A DNA stretch of 64,000 nucleotides, from positions 112,688 through 176,687 of the forward strand of contig JAGUWD010000020.1 in the NCBI GenBank assembly GCA_020062545.1, written 5' to 3'. A model generated the notes under the pieces. That model was not told the origin of the DNA. It worked only from the letters and a program-made list of their open reading frames with translations, and did no database searches. Shown here piece by piece: positions 16,081 to 24,283 of this stretch; positions within the stretch are counted from its first letter, which is position 1; every line of letters begins with the position of its first letter. The position numbers were made by a program, and so were the translations under genes. This DNA is from Thermodesulfovibrionales bacterium. GTDB lineage: Bacteria; Nitrospirota; Thermodesulfovibrionia; Thermodesulfovibrionales; Dissulfurispiraceae.

Positions 16081-17457
16081 CTACTCAAAAAGTTTATACA
16101 ATTCATTCAACCCTTCCTCAAAGTAGACCTTGTCTGTTATGTCCTGCTTCAGGAATGCCTTTAGTTTGTCCATCATCTTTATTGCGTAGTCAAGTTTCGG
16201 GTTGGTTCCCTCTTTGTAAGCGCCTATGGTAATTACATCCTCATACCTCTTATAAATAGCCATTATGTCCAGAGCCTTTTCTACATGCATCTTATGTCTG
16301 TCGTCCGTTATATCCTTCATCAGCCTGCTTATACTCTGCAATACGTCTATGGCAGGATACTGGTTGTGGTTCGCCAATTCCCTCGAAAGCACTATATGGC
16401 CATCGAGAATCGATCTGGCTGCATCGGCAATGGGCTCGTTCATATCATCGCCTTCCACAAGAACCGTATAAAGTCCTGTGATTGTCCCTGAGCCATCGCA
16501 TGTGCCTGCCCTTTCAAGAAGCTTTGGAAGAAGATTGAATACCGACGGCGGATAACCCTTTGTCGTCGGCGGCTCGCCTGCTGCAAGTCCTATCTCCCTC
16601 TGTGCCATAGCAAACCTTGTTAGAGAATCCATCATAAAAAGAACGCTTTTTCCGCGAGACCGGAAGTATTCGGCGATGGCAGTGGCAACAAATGCCCCTC
16701 TTATTCGTATCAGCGGTGATGTATCCGATGTGGCAACGATAATCACAGACCGTTTAAGTCCTTCGTCCCCAAGATCCTTTTCTATAAACTCCCGTACCTC
16801 CCTGCCCCTTTCGCCGATCAGGGCTATGACATTGACATCTGCTGTCGTATTCCTTGCCATCATACCGAGCAGGACGCTCTTTCCAACACCGCTTCCTGCC
16901 ATTATGCCGATCCTCTGTCCTTTGCCGCAAGTGAGCATAGCGTTTATAGCCTTTATACCGAGGTCGAGGGGTTCTGAAATTCTACGCCTGTGCAATGGAT
17001 TGATAGGCTCGTTGTAGATGGGATAAAGCTGCCCTGTTATGCGTCCTTTTCCATCGATAGGGTTTCCGAGACCATCAAGGACTCTGCCCAGAAGCTCCTC
17101 GCTGACCCTTGCATATCTCTGCCTTCCCCGTGCTATTATTCTGGAACCTGGACCAATGCCCCTGATGTCGCCGAGGGGCATCAGAAGTATCTTGTCCTCT
17201 TTAAACCCGATAACTTCGGCCTCTATAAGTTCAGAGTTTTGAGCTAATGTTTGTTGATTCTTAACTCCAGACTCTTGGCTCCTGACTCTTGACTCTATCT
17301 GGCATATATCTCCAATATTGGCGCGTGGCCCCAGACCCTCGATAACAAGGCCTACGCCTTTGTTTACTCTCCCATAGACTTTAATAGGGTCTGTTTCCCT
17401 TATAGAGTCCTTACATTTCTCTATACACTTCTCTATCAGTTGCTGTGTTGATGGCAT
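16081..17457 (-). CDS. fliI: Flagellum-specific export ATPase FliI
   Basis: F1-beta-like ATPase that unfolds and delivers export substrates. The 458-residue protein has the P-loop GSGVGKSVLLGMM at about 192-204, the signature Walker B strand VLFMMDSLTRFA at about 275-286 and the ERAGTCDGSGTITG motif at about 322-335. It overlaps fliH by 47 bp. Between residues ~58 and 72 an extra stretch (IESRVRSQESGVKNQQ) is present where other FliI proteins have a short loop; it is encoded by 7-bp-period repeat DNA. Confidence 0.96.
   Translation of the reverse strand: MPSTQQLIEKCIEKCKDSIRETDPIKVYGRVNKGVGLVIEGLGPRANIGDICQIESRVRSQESGVKNQQTLAQNSELIEAEVIGFKEDKILLMPLGDIRGIGPGSRIIARGRQRYARVSEELLGRVLDGLGNPIDGKGRITGQLYPIYNEPINPLHRRRISEPLDLGIKAINAMLTCGKGQRIGIMAGSGVGKSVLLGMMARNTTADVNVIALIGERGREVREFIEKDLGDEGLKRSVIIVATSDTSPLIRIRGAFVATAIAEYFRSRGKSVLFMMDSLTRFAMAQREIGLAAGEPPTTKGYPPSVFNLLPKLLERAGTCDGSGTITGLYTVLVEGDDMNEPIADAARSILDGHIVLSRELANHNQYPAIDVLQSISRLMKDITDDRHKMHVEKALDIMAIYKRYEDVITIGAYKEGTNPKLDYAIKMMDKLKAFLKQDITDKVYFEEGLNELYKLFE
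17261..17298. repeat. Heptamer repeat inserted in frame in fliI
   Basis: Degenerate GACTCTT/GGCTCCT 7-bp units within the beta-barrel domain coding part of fliI, producing about a dozen extra residues (RVRSQESGVKNQ) in a surface loop without breaking the frame. Confidence 0.75.
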
Positions 17458-18070
17458 TATGGATTTCCTTCATCTGTTCCTCTATCCTCGAATCTATCTC
17501 TCCGGTCTGCATCTCTATATAACAGCCGCCTGGAGATATGTCGGATTGAGGCTCAACAGAAATATTCTTTAATCCAGACTGTTCCTTTAACAGATTGATA
17601 TTTGCAACTATCACCTCGTAATCCAGAGGATTCACCTTTATAACTATGCTCTCTTCATTTTCCTCCACCTTCTTTATTGCATCCTGGGCAATATACATTA
17701 CTATATTCTTATCAAGCTCCACTTCTTTATGTATGACCCTTTTTGCAATTTCCAGAGAGAGATCTATAATCATGGGCAGTAGTTCATTGATTTTTTTACC
17801 CTTATAACCCTCCAGTTCCTTAATAATCCCCTCAAGGCGTTTGAGCTTTAATGCGGTCTCCTTCTCGCCGTCCTTTACCCCTTTATCGTAGCCCGCAGCA
17901 TAGCCCTTTTCGTAACCTTCGTTCTCGGATGCCTTTATCCGTGCATGGATATCCTCTTCTTTTATTCCCTTCTTATGTGCTTTTTTAAGCGAGGCGTCTT
18001 CTTCAAACTGTACAGGTCTGTAAGGCTGGACAGAATCAAGGTCGTTATTAGACGATGACTTCTTCTCCAC
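17411..18070 (-). CDS. fliH: Flagellar export regulator FliH
   Basis: Stator-like protein that binds FliI and tethers it to the C-ring. The 219 residues contain a charged N-terminus, the GxxxG-like helix (SENEGYEKGYAAGYDKGVKDG, about 48-68, split here by charged residues) and a C-terminal domain resembling the V/F-type ATPase E/delta subunits (IKVNPLDYEVI, SPGGCYIEMQTGEIDSRI). It overlaps fliG at its start by 23 bp and fliI at its end by 47 bp. Confidence 0.9.
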   Translation of the reverse strand: MEKKSSSNNDLDSVQPYRPVQFEEDASLKKAHKKGIKEEDIHARIKASENEGYEKGYAAGYDKGVKDGEKETALKLKRLEGIIKELEGYKGKKINELLPMIIDLSLEIAKRVIHKEVELDKNIVMYIAQDAIKKVEENEESIVIKVNPLDYEVIVANINLLKEQSGLKNISVEPQSDISPGGCYIEMQTGEIDSRIEEQMKEIHNAINTATDREVYREM

Positions 18071-19028
18071 CCTTGCCTCCGATAACTATCTTTCCCTCTT
18101 CTTCCAGTCTCCTTGCCACCCTCACTATATTCATCTGGGCCTTCTCAACATCCGAGACCCTGACCGCACCCTTTGCCTCCATTTCTTCCTTCAGTATCTG
18201 TACTGCCCTCTGTGACATATTTTTGAATATCTTTGCCTTTAACTCATCGGATGCCATCTTTAAGGCAAGCGCAAGGTCATCGGTAGTTATCTCCTTCAGC
18301 ACCATCTGTATGCCCCTGTCATCGATATGGATGAGGTCGTCAAATGTGAACATGAGCTTTCTTATCTCGTCAGCGAGTATCTGGTCTTTTTCTTCTATGT
18401 TCTTTAAAATTAGATCTTCCGATGCCCTGTCCATCTGGTTCATTATTTCTGCCACTGTTCTGATGCCGCCGATCTTCCTGCCTCTTGTATAGCTCTGGAG
18501 TTGCGACTGAAGGACGTCTTCCAGCTCTCCGAGTATGGTAGGGGAAATCTGGTCAAGGCTTGCAATCCTCAGAGAGACATCTATCTTTATGTGCTCAGGG
18601 AGCTTTGCAAGGACCTCGGCAGCCTGTGTTGGCTCAAGATGTGCAAGGACAATGGCGATGGTCTGGGGATGCTCCCTCGTAAGCATATTGGCCACGGCAC
18701 TCGAATCAAGCCATCTCAGGATATCAAATGCGCTGGCACCGCTCTCTATTTTCTCCATCAATTTTTTTGCCTGATCTTCTCCAAATGCCTTTGTGAGTAT
18801 CTTTTTAATATACTCTTCATCCACTGCAAGCATGGCAGTTTCAGCCTTGTCGTAAAAATCCTTCACAACTGTTTTGGCTTCTTCAGGAGAGAGTTTTACC
18901 TTTGCCATCATAGGGACAATCCTTGCCAGTTCAAGGGGATCGAGATGTTTGAAAATCTGTGTAGCCGCTTCTTCTCCAACTATGGAAAGTAATGCAGCAA
19001 CCTTCTCCACACCACTAAGTTTTCTCAT
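18048..19028 (-). CDS. fliG: Flagellar motor switch protein FliG
   Basis: Rotor protein that binds FliF, FliM and the stator. The 326-residue protein has the N-terminal domain (about 1-100), the middle domain with the EHPQTIAIVLAHLEP motif at about 119-133, and the C-terminal torque helix with charged residues (FTFDDLIHIDDRGIQ, about 228-242). It lies 3 bp after fliF. All three domains are intact. Confidence 0.97.
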   Translation of the reverse strand: MRKLSGVEKVAALLSIVGEEAATQIFKHLDPLELARIVPMMAKVKLSPEEAKTVVKDFYDKAETAMLAVDEEYIKKILTKAFGEDQAKKLMEKIESGASAFDILRWLDSSAVANMLTREHPQTIAIVLAHLEPTQAAEVLAKLPEHIKIDVSLRIASLDQISPTILGELEDVLQSQLQSYTRGRKIGGIRTVAEIMNQMDRASEDLILKNIEEKDQILADEIRKLMFTFDDLIHIDDRGIQMVLKEITTDDLALALKMASDELKAKIFKNMSQRAVQILKEEMEAKGAVRVSDVEKAQMNIVRVARRLEEEGKIVIGGKGGEEVIV

Positions 19029-19031
19029 TTC

Positions 19032-20552
19032 TTATTCTGATAGCCATTCCTTTAGTATCGTAGCAGCCCGCCTTGGCTCTTTTTTAATCATCTCGGTAAC
19101 TTCTTCCTTTATGACTTCCTCTGGTGCTATCTCGGCGCCGGGCATTGGTGGTGGAGCAGCCGGCATAGCTACCTCGGGTACTTTCTTTATTACAGGGGCC
19201 TTCAGTGTCTCTATAATCGGTTTAATGACAAAAAGGATGAGAAGCACGATTACAACAAGAGGAATGATATACTTCAATAAAGACAGAGCAAGTCTTACAA
19301 AATCTATCTTCTCAGGTGGAAGTTCTTCTATAGGTACCTCGAAAGGTACGTTCTCCACAATCACTTGATCGCCCCTTTCTTTATTATAGCCCATGGCAGC
19401 CATAATTATCTCTCTATACTTTTTCATATCATCCTCGGTCCTCGGCACATAAACCTTTTTCCCCTTCTCTTTCTTATATGTACCGTCAACAAGCACTGCA
19501 ACAGAGATGCTCTTTACCTCGCCCTTCGGCTGTATTATCTTACTGACACTCCTGCTCACTTCATAATTTATGTTCTCAGACTGTTTCTGTGATGTTGATG
19601 GAGAGCCGGCCGTTGTTGCAGGCTGTTGTCCGGGCTGGTTGGACAGCACTCCGGGAATGCCTCCCTGAGTTGCCCCCACCGATTTCTCCTGGGTACGCTG
19701 TTCGTTTCTAACGGCAATTGTATCGGGATCGAATCTCTCTTCTGTCCTTTCGACCCGCGTAAAATCTATCTTTGTGGCGACCCTGACAATCGCCTTCCCC
19801 CTGCCTATGATCCCCTCCAGCATGCTCTGGAGCCTGCCTTCGTAATCTTTGTCAACGGATTTCTGGTATTCGAGTTTCTTGGAATCCACGATCTCATCGG
19901 TGGCATCGACAGGCTTTGAAAGAAGATTGCCCATGTTATCTATGACAGTGACATTTTGAGGCTGCATACCCTCAACACTGCTGGAAACGAGATGCACTAT
20001 ACCGCCTATCTGTCCCTGATTCAATACACGGCCAGGCTTAAGTTTCAACACAACCGATGCCGTAGGTTTATCTTCCTTTTCGGTAAATATTGTTTTCTCG
20101 GGGATGGCGATATGAACCCTTGCCTGATCCACTTCCGAGAGCTGCCTTATGGTTCTTGTCAACTCTCCCTGAATCGCCCTTACATAGTTTAATCTCTGTA
20201 CGAACTCTGTGACTCCTATCTGGGTCTTGTCAAATATCTCAAAGCCGACACCACCACCTGTGGGGATGCCCTGCGCTGCAAGCTCAAGCCTCAGCTCATA
20301 AACCTTGTTGCTGGGCACATAAATAACATTGCCCTCCACCTTATACAAAACCTTCATCTCCTTCAGTTTGGCAATTACCTGCCCTGCGTCTTCCTGTGAA
20401 AGATTGCTGTAGAGGACCTGATAATCAACCCTCTCTGTCCAGAGCACTATTCCTGCCATAAGGGCAAAACTCAATAATATTACAAAGACAAGGGACAGTT
20501 TCCTCTTCAGTGGCCATGCCTTTATCAGATCTATGATGTCTGTTAATGCCAT
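19032..20552 (-). CDS. fliF: Flagellar MS-ring protein FliF
   Basis: Builds the MS ring in the inner membrane. The 506 residues have TM1 at about 17-37 (LSLVFVILLSFALMAGIVLW), the periplasmic ring-building motifs (YVRAIQGELTRTIRQLSEVD at about 122-141), TM2 at about 430-452 (YIIPLVVIVLLILFVIKPII) and a C-terminal FliG-binding tail (ATILKEWLSE). It is slightly shorter than the usual 530-570 residues, from a reduced periplasmic insert. Confidence 0.96.
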   Translation of the reverse strand: MALTDIIDLIKAWPLKRKLSLVFVILLSFALMAGIVLWTERVDYQVLYSNLSQEDAGQVIAKLKEMKVLYKVEGNVIYVPSNKVYELRLELAAQGIPTGGGVGFEIFDKTQIGVTEFVQRLNYVRAIQGELTRTIRQLSEVDQARVHIAIPEKTIFTEKEDKPTASVVLKLKPGRVLNQGQIGGIVHLVSSSVEGMQPQNVTVIDNMGNLLSKPVDATDEIVDSKKLEYQKSVDKDYEGRLQSMLEGIIGRGKAIVRVATKIDFTRVERTEERFDPDTIAVRNEQRTQEKSVGATQGGIPGVLSNQPGQQPATTAGSPSTSQKQSENINYEVSRSVSKIIQPKGEVKSISVAVLVDGTYKKEKGKKVYVPRTEDDMKKYREIIMAAMGYNKERGDQVIVENVPFEVPIEELPPEKIDFVRLALSLLKYIIPLVVIVLLILFVIKPIIETLKAPVIKKVPEVAMPAAPPPMPGAEIAPEEVIKEEVTEMIKKEPRRAATILKEWLSE

Positions 20553-20555
20553 CTG

Positions 20556-20849
20556 TTATACCTGCATCCTCATTATCTCTTCATATGCAGTGAGCAATTT
20601 GTTTCTCACCTGGAGCAGGGTTTGCAAGGATACGTCCGCCTTTTCCATGGCGACTACAACGGTATGGATATCCTTAACCTCTCCTTTTGAAAAGTTCTCG
20701 ATAGCCTTCTCGGCCTCATTCTGAATAGTAGAAACCTCGTTCAAGGCATCCTTTATGGCATCCTCAAAGGATACACCGCTTTTCTTTGTTGTCTTTGAAG
20801 GTTGGGCAACTCCCTGGCTTATGTCTCCTATTTTCTTTATGTCATCCAT
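20556..20849 (-). CDS. fliE: Flagellar hook-basal body complex protein FliE
   Basis: Rod adaptor that joins the MS ring/export gate to the rod. An upstream GTG at 20,870 is in frame, but the ATG at 20,849 is preferred because a GGGAGG site lies six bases before it. This gives 97 residues with the conserved C-terminal part (DIHTVVVAMEKADVSLQTLL and VRNKLLTAYEEIMRMQV). It lies between flgC and fliF as in many flagellar operons. Confidence 0.93.
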   Translation of the reverse strand: MDDIKKIGDISQGVAQPSKTTKKSGVSFEDAIKDALNEVSTIQNEAEKAIENFSKGEVKDIHTVVVAMEKADVSLQTLLQVRNKLLTAYEEIMRMQV

Positions 20850-20870
20850 AGAATACCTCCCATTTTCCAC

Positions 20871-21278
20871 TTATACTTTCGTTATGTCAAGGGTTTTCAT
20901 AAACATCTCTTTATACGAATTAATGAGGGTTAAGTTGGCCTCATATGCCCTCGTAGCAGATATAAGGTTAACGGTCTCCTCTATGGTATTAATATTCGGA
21001 TAGCTAACATATCCGTCCTTATTGGCATCGGGATGGGACGGGTCATAGACCATTTTGAAGGGTCTTCCATCCTCCACAATCTTCGGGATGTTAACTCCCA
21101 CAGAGCTTTCATCGAACATGTATGACTCAAAAACTACATCTTTCTTTCTGTATGGGCCCCCTTCAGGAGTCCTCGTGGAGTTCACATTGGCGATGTTGGA
21201 AGCTATAACATTCATCCTTATTTTCTGTGCCTCAAGGGCTGTTGCACTAACCTTTAACGGCATAAACATCTCTTTCAT
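20871..21278 (-). CDS. flgC: Flagellar proximal rod protein FlgC
   Basis: Rod protein, 135 residues, with the N-terminal motif SATALEAQKIRMNVIASNIA (about 9-28) and the C-terminal helix VNLISATRAYEANLTLINSY (about 104-123). It has a strong GGGAGG site, and its ATG overlaps the flgB TAA. Confidence 0.96.
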   Translation of the reverse strand: MKEMFMPLKVSATALEAQKIRMNVIASNIANVNSTRTPEGGPYRKKDVVFESYMFDESSVGVNIPKIVEDGRPFKMVYDPSHPDANKDGYVSYPNINTIEETVNLISATRAYEANLTLINSYKEMFMKTLDITKV

Positions 21279-21619
21279 TACCTACCTCCCTTTATCACAT
21301 CTTTAATCATTCTCATTTTTATAGTCATCAACTGGGTTGCGGCATTGTATATTAATGTATTTTCTGCAACCTTTGCCATCTCTATGTCGAGATTGACGGT
21401 ATTGCCATCCCTGTTAGGCATGGTTGTAACTGTCTCATAAATCTCATAGTCCTGTCCTTTTGAGCCTTCTATTGCCCTGTCCAGTTCTTTTTGAAAAGAT
21501 ATATCCTTTGCCTTATAGCCCGGCGTATCTGCATTGGCTATATTGGATGCCAGAACCTTTTGCCTGAATGCTGCAACATCAAGCATCTTTTCGAGAACCT
21601 TAATTGTATTGTCCGGCAT
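21278..21619 (-). CDS. flgB: Flagellar proximal rod protein FlgB
   Basis: Proximal rod protein of 113 residues. It shows the family motif LDVAAFRQKVLASNIANADT followed by PGYKAKDISF (about 12-41) and the C-terminal NTLIYNAATQLMTIKMRMI helix. It is the first gene of the long flgB-to-fliJ unit, with a GGAGG site 3 bases from the ATG and a sigma-54 promoter about 60 bp upstream. Confidence 0.96.
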   Translation of the reverse strand: MPDNTIKVLEKMLDVAAFRQKVLASNIANADTPGYKAKDISFQKELDRAIEGSKGQDYEIYETVTTMPNRDGNTVNLDIEMAKVAENTLIYNAATQLMTIKMRMIKDVIKGGR

Positions 21620-21633
21620 ATATCCTCCTTTTT

Positions 21634-21742
21634 CTCAGTAGTCAAGTAGCTAAGGGATAAAAAATCCTTAACTTGCATAGCAAATTCCATTCCACTACAT
21701 CCCCTGATCCCTTAACTACTTAATCTGTTAACTACTTGATCT
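21634..21742. repeat. Heptamer-type repeats around the flgB promoter and flgR end
   Basis: Inverted degenerate units (AGTAGTC/AAGTAGC on the left, CTTAACTACTTAATCTGTTAAC on the right) flank the sigma-54 promoter. The right part encodes the last residues of the response regulator (ITDQVVNRLSS), so the coding end is repeat-derived. Confidence 0.6.
21679..21694 (-). promoter_or_regulatory. Sigma-54 promoter of flgB operon
   Basis: Minus-strand TGGAATGGAATTTGCT has GG and GC 10 bp apart as in the -24/-12 consensus. The start would be near 21,667, about 48 bp before flgB. The adjacent NtrC-type regulator gene is the natural activator. Confidence 0.7.
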
Positions 21743-23034
21743 GTTATTCCAAACTCCTTTATCTTATTTCTAATTGTCCTGACACTTATACCAAGCAACT
21801 GTGCCGCCTTTGTCCTGTTGCCGCCTGTTTCTCTCAGGGTCTTTATGATTAAATCCCGCTCCATATCTTTCATTGTCCCTGTATTACCAGATTCAGCCAC
21901 CTGAACTCCGACATCTAAACCCCGAACTCCAAGTTCATCTGCTGGCGGCAGCAAAACCTCTGATCTGGATATAACAGCCGTTCGGTACATAAGATTTTCA
22001 AGCTCCCTGACATTGCCTTCCCAATTTCTCTGCAACAGATAGGATTTAAGTTCGTCAGAAACCTCAAATGCCCTGCCCATCTTCTGTGACAACTTCTTTA
22101 TAAAGAACTCCATGAGAGGAATTATGTCTTCCCTTCTTTCCCTGAGTGGAGGCAATTTTATGGGGAATACATTTAAACGATAATAGAGGTCTTCCCTGAA
22201 ATTTCCCTTTTTCACCTCGGACAGGAGATCTTTGTTCGTTGTGGCTATAATCCTGACATCCACCGGCACGGGAGAACGGCCTCCTATCCTGTCTATCTCC
22301 CTTTCCTGGATTGCCCTGAGCAGTTTTGCCTGAAGTGGAAAGGCCATCTCGCTTACCTCATCAAGTAGCAATGTCCCTTTGTCGGCAAGCTCAAATTTTC
22401 CCGGCCTCCTTTCGGCAGCGCCTGTGAATGCACCTTTTTCATGACCGAATAGCTCTGCTTCAAGGAGGCTCTCTGAAATGGCGGCACAATTAATAGCAAC
22501 AAAGGGTTTGTCAGCCCTCAGACTGTTTTTGTGGATAAGCCGTGCAATAACTTCCTTGCCGGTGCCGCTTTCTCCAGATAAAAGAACCGTTATATCGCTC
22601 TTGGCAACCTCTCTTATTATGGACATAAGTTGTTTCATAGCCGGGGATTCAGCCACGATATCCGCACCCTCAGACGGAAGTATCCTGTCAATAACCCTTC
22701 TCAGGGAATCATAGGAAAATGGTTTCATAATGTAGTCTGTTGCGCCCAGTTTCATTGCATCCACTGCATTTTCCACCGTGCCGAAACCTGTTATAACAAT
22801 TACAGGCACAAATATACCCTTCTTTCTGATCTCCTGCAGAAATTCGATGCCGTTCATTTTAGGCATCTTCATGTCGGTTATTATGAGAGAAAAGTCGGTA
22901 AGATTGAGCCCGGACAATGCATCCACAGGGTTATGGCACACCACAGGCTTGAACCCGCACCTCTTCAAAGACTCCTTTATCGCAAGGGCCATGTCGATTT
23001 CGTCATCAACTATTAATACTTGTTTCATAGTCAT
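21712..23034 (-). CDS. NtrC-family sigma-54 response regulator (FlgR/FleR-like)
   Basis: 440-residue activator with a receiver domain (about 4-115; acidic pair DD at 10-11, phospho-acceptor in LIITDMKMPKMNG), an AAA+ sigma-54-interaction domain (about 138-365; Walker A GESGTGKE, sigma-54-contact loop GAFTGA, Walker B LLLDEVSEM) and a Fis-type DNA-binding helix (NRTKAAQLLGISVRTIRNKI). Paired with the histidine kinase 28 bp upstream, it probably activates the three sigma-54 flagellar promoters of this locus, as FlgR does in Campylobacter. The C-terminus is extended by repeat-encoded residues. Confidence 0.9.
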   Translation of the reverse strand: MTMKQVLIVDDEIDMALAIKESLKRCGFKPVVCHNPVDALSGLNLTDFSLIITDMKMPKMNGIEFLQEIRKKGIFVPVIVITGFGTVENAVDAMKLGATDYIMKPFSYDSLRRVIDRILPSEGADIVAESPAMKQLMSIIREVAKSDITVLLSGESGTGKEVIARLIHKNSLRADKPFVAINCAAISESLLEAELFGHEKGAFTGAAERRPGKFELADKGTLLLDEVSEMAFPLQAKLLRAIQEREIDRIGGRSPVPVDVRIIATTNKDLLSEVKKGNFREDLYYRLNVFPIKLPPLRERREDIIPLMEFFIKKLSQKMGRAFEVSDELKSYLLQRNWEGNVRELENLMYRTAVISRSEVLLPPADELGVRGLDVGVQVAESGNTGTMKDMERDLIIKTLRETGGNRTKAAQLLGISVRTIRNKIKEFGITDQVVNRLSS

Positions 23035-23062
23035 TCATAGTCATTAACTTTTTTCTTCCGCT

Positions 23063-24265
23063 CTATTTTGGCAGTTTAATAACAAACTCCGTTCCTCCTC
23101 CGATTTCGCTCCTTACATCTATCGTCCCTTTGTGCGCCTTTATTATTCCTGCAGTTATGGACATCCCAAGCCCTGTTCCTCTGTCCTTTGTAGAAAAAAA
23201 AGGCTCGAACATCCTCATCCTCGTATCTTCGTCCATGCCGATGCCTGTATCTCTGATTATAATTTCAACTTCCTCTGTCCTCTGTCCTTTGTCTTCTGTA
23301 TTCTGTATTCTGATCTCTATCTTCCCTCCATCAGGCATGGCATGAACAGAGTTCAGCAGTATGTTAATCAACGCTTGTCTCATTAGCCCCTTATCCATAT
23401 TCAACCAGTATTGACCTTTCCCAGAGAAATCAAGTTGTATATCGCTGTTTGCAAATAATTCCTTGAACTCATCGCATGTCTCGCTGATCATATCATTTAA
23501 ACAACAGTATCCCGGTTTAGGCTTTACCTCTTTGGTAAACCTGAGCATATTGTCAAGGGTATTAACGAGAGACCTCACGGAGTTGGATATCCTGTTTGCG
23601 TAATCTCCATGCTCGGTTCCCTTTAAATCATTGGAAAGAAGGCTTGCAAACAATTCTATGCTGCCGAGGGGATTTCTTATCTCATGGGCGATCTTCATAA
23701 CGAGTTCTCCCATGGCTGTCAATCTCCTGTTCCTCTCGTTTTCGGATTCGAGTTGTTTAAGCCTTGTTATATCTTTGAATATAAGAACATTACCAATGAC
23801 ATTTCCACCATTGTCTGTTACATCCGAGCGCGATACGAGAGCATAAAAAGGCTTACCATTAGCCGGCACTATCACTTCTTCATGGATCTCGGCATGTATT
23901 GATATGCCGCCGATTGCATCACTGGCATTAATATTGAGCAGACACTCAGCCGCCTTATTCATGGTCCTGATAATACCATCTCTGTCAAAAAAGACAACGC
24001 CTACATCAATGCTATCGAGGATGCCGTTAAGCAATTGCTTTTTGTGGTCAACCTCTTCGGTCAGCAAGCGAACCTTATCTTCAAGGGTGCTGTAATATTG
24101 GACCAGTGTGGCAGAAGCGGAATTAAAGGTCTCTATAGCCTTATTTAAAAGATCGACATTATGCTCGGCTTTTGAATCCGTAAGGGGAAAGTCCCCTTTG
24201 CGAGATTCCCCTTTTTGAAAATTCTTCTGTTTTTTGTAATCACCTGTCATACTCACATTTTCCAT
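23063..24265 (-). CDS. PAS-domain sensor histidine kinase (FlgS/FleS-like)
   Basis: 400-residue cytoplasmic kinase with no transmembrane segment. A coiled coil (about 40-75) leads to a PAS domain (about 75-170, LNGILDSIDVGVVFFDRDG), a HisKA helix with the phospho-accepting His in MKIAHEIRNPLGSIELFA (about 188-205) and an ATPase domain with NILLNSVHAMPDGG, DTGIGMDE and GTGLGMSI boxes. Cytoplasmic FlgS/FleS kinases sense export-gate assembly; the same role is inferred here from position. Repeat DNA inserts IQNTEDKGQRTEEVEI before the D-box strand. Confidence 0.88.
   Translation of the reverse strand: MENVSMTGDYKKQKNFQKGESRKGDFPLTDSKAEHNVDLLNKAIETFNSASATLVQYYSTLEDKVRLLTEEVDHKKQLLNGILDSIDVGVVFFDRDGIIRTMNKAAECLLNINASDAIGGISIHAEIHEEVIVPANGKPFYALVSRSDVTDNGGNVIGNVLIFKDITRLKQLESENERNRRLTAMGELVMKIAHEIRNPLGSIELFASLLSNDLKGTEHGDYANRISNSVRSLVNTLDNMLRFTKEVKPKPGYCCLNDMISETCDEFKELFANSDIQLDFSGKGQYWLNMDKGLMRQALINILLNSVHAMPDGGKIEIRIQNTEDKGQRTEEVEIIIRDTGIGMDEDTRMRMFEPFFSTKDRGTGLGMSITAGIIKAHKGTIDVRSEIGGGTEFVIKLPK
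23270..23312. repeat. Heptamer repeat inserted in frame in the kinase gene
   Basis: Six degenerate 7-bp units (CCTCTGT, CCTCTGT, CCTTTGT, CTTCTGT, ATTCTGT, ATTCTGA). On the minus strand they add residues such as NTEDKGQRTEE in a loop of the ATPase domain without shifting the frame. Confidence 0.78.
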
Positions 24266-24283
24266 TGTTTTCTACTCATAAAT

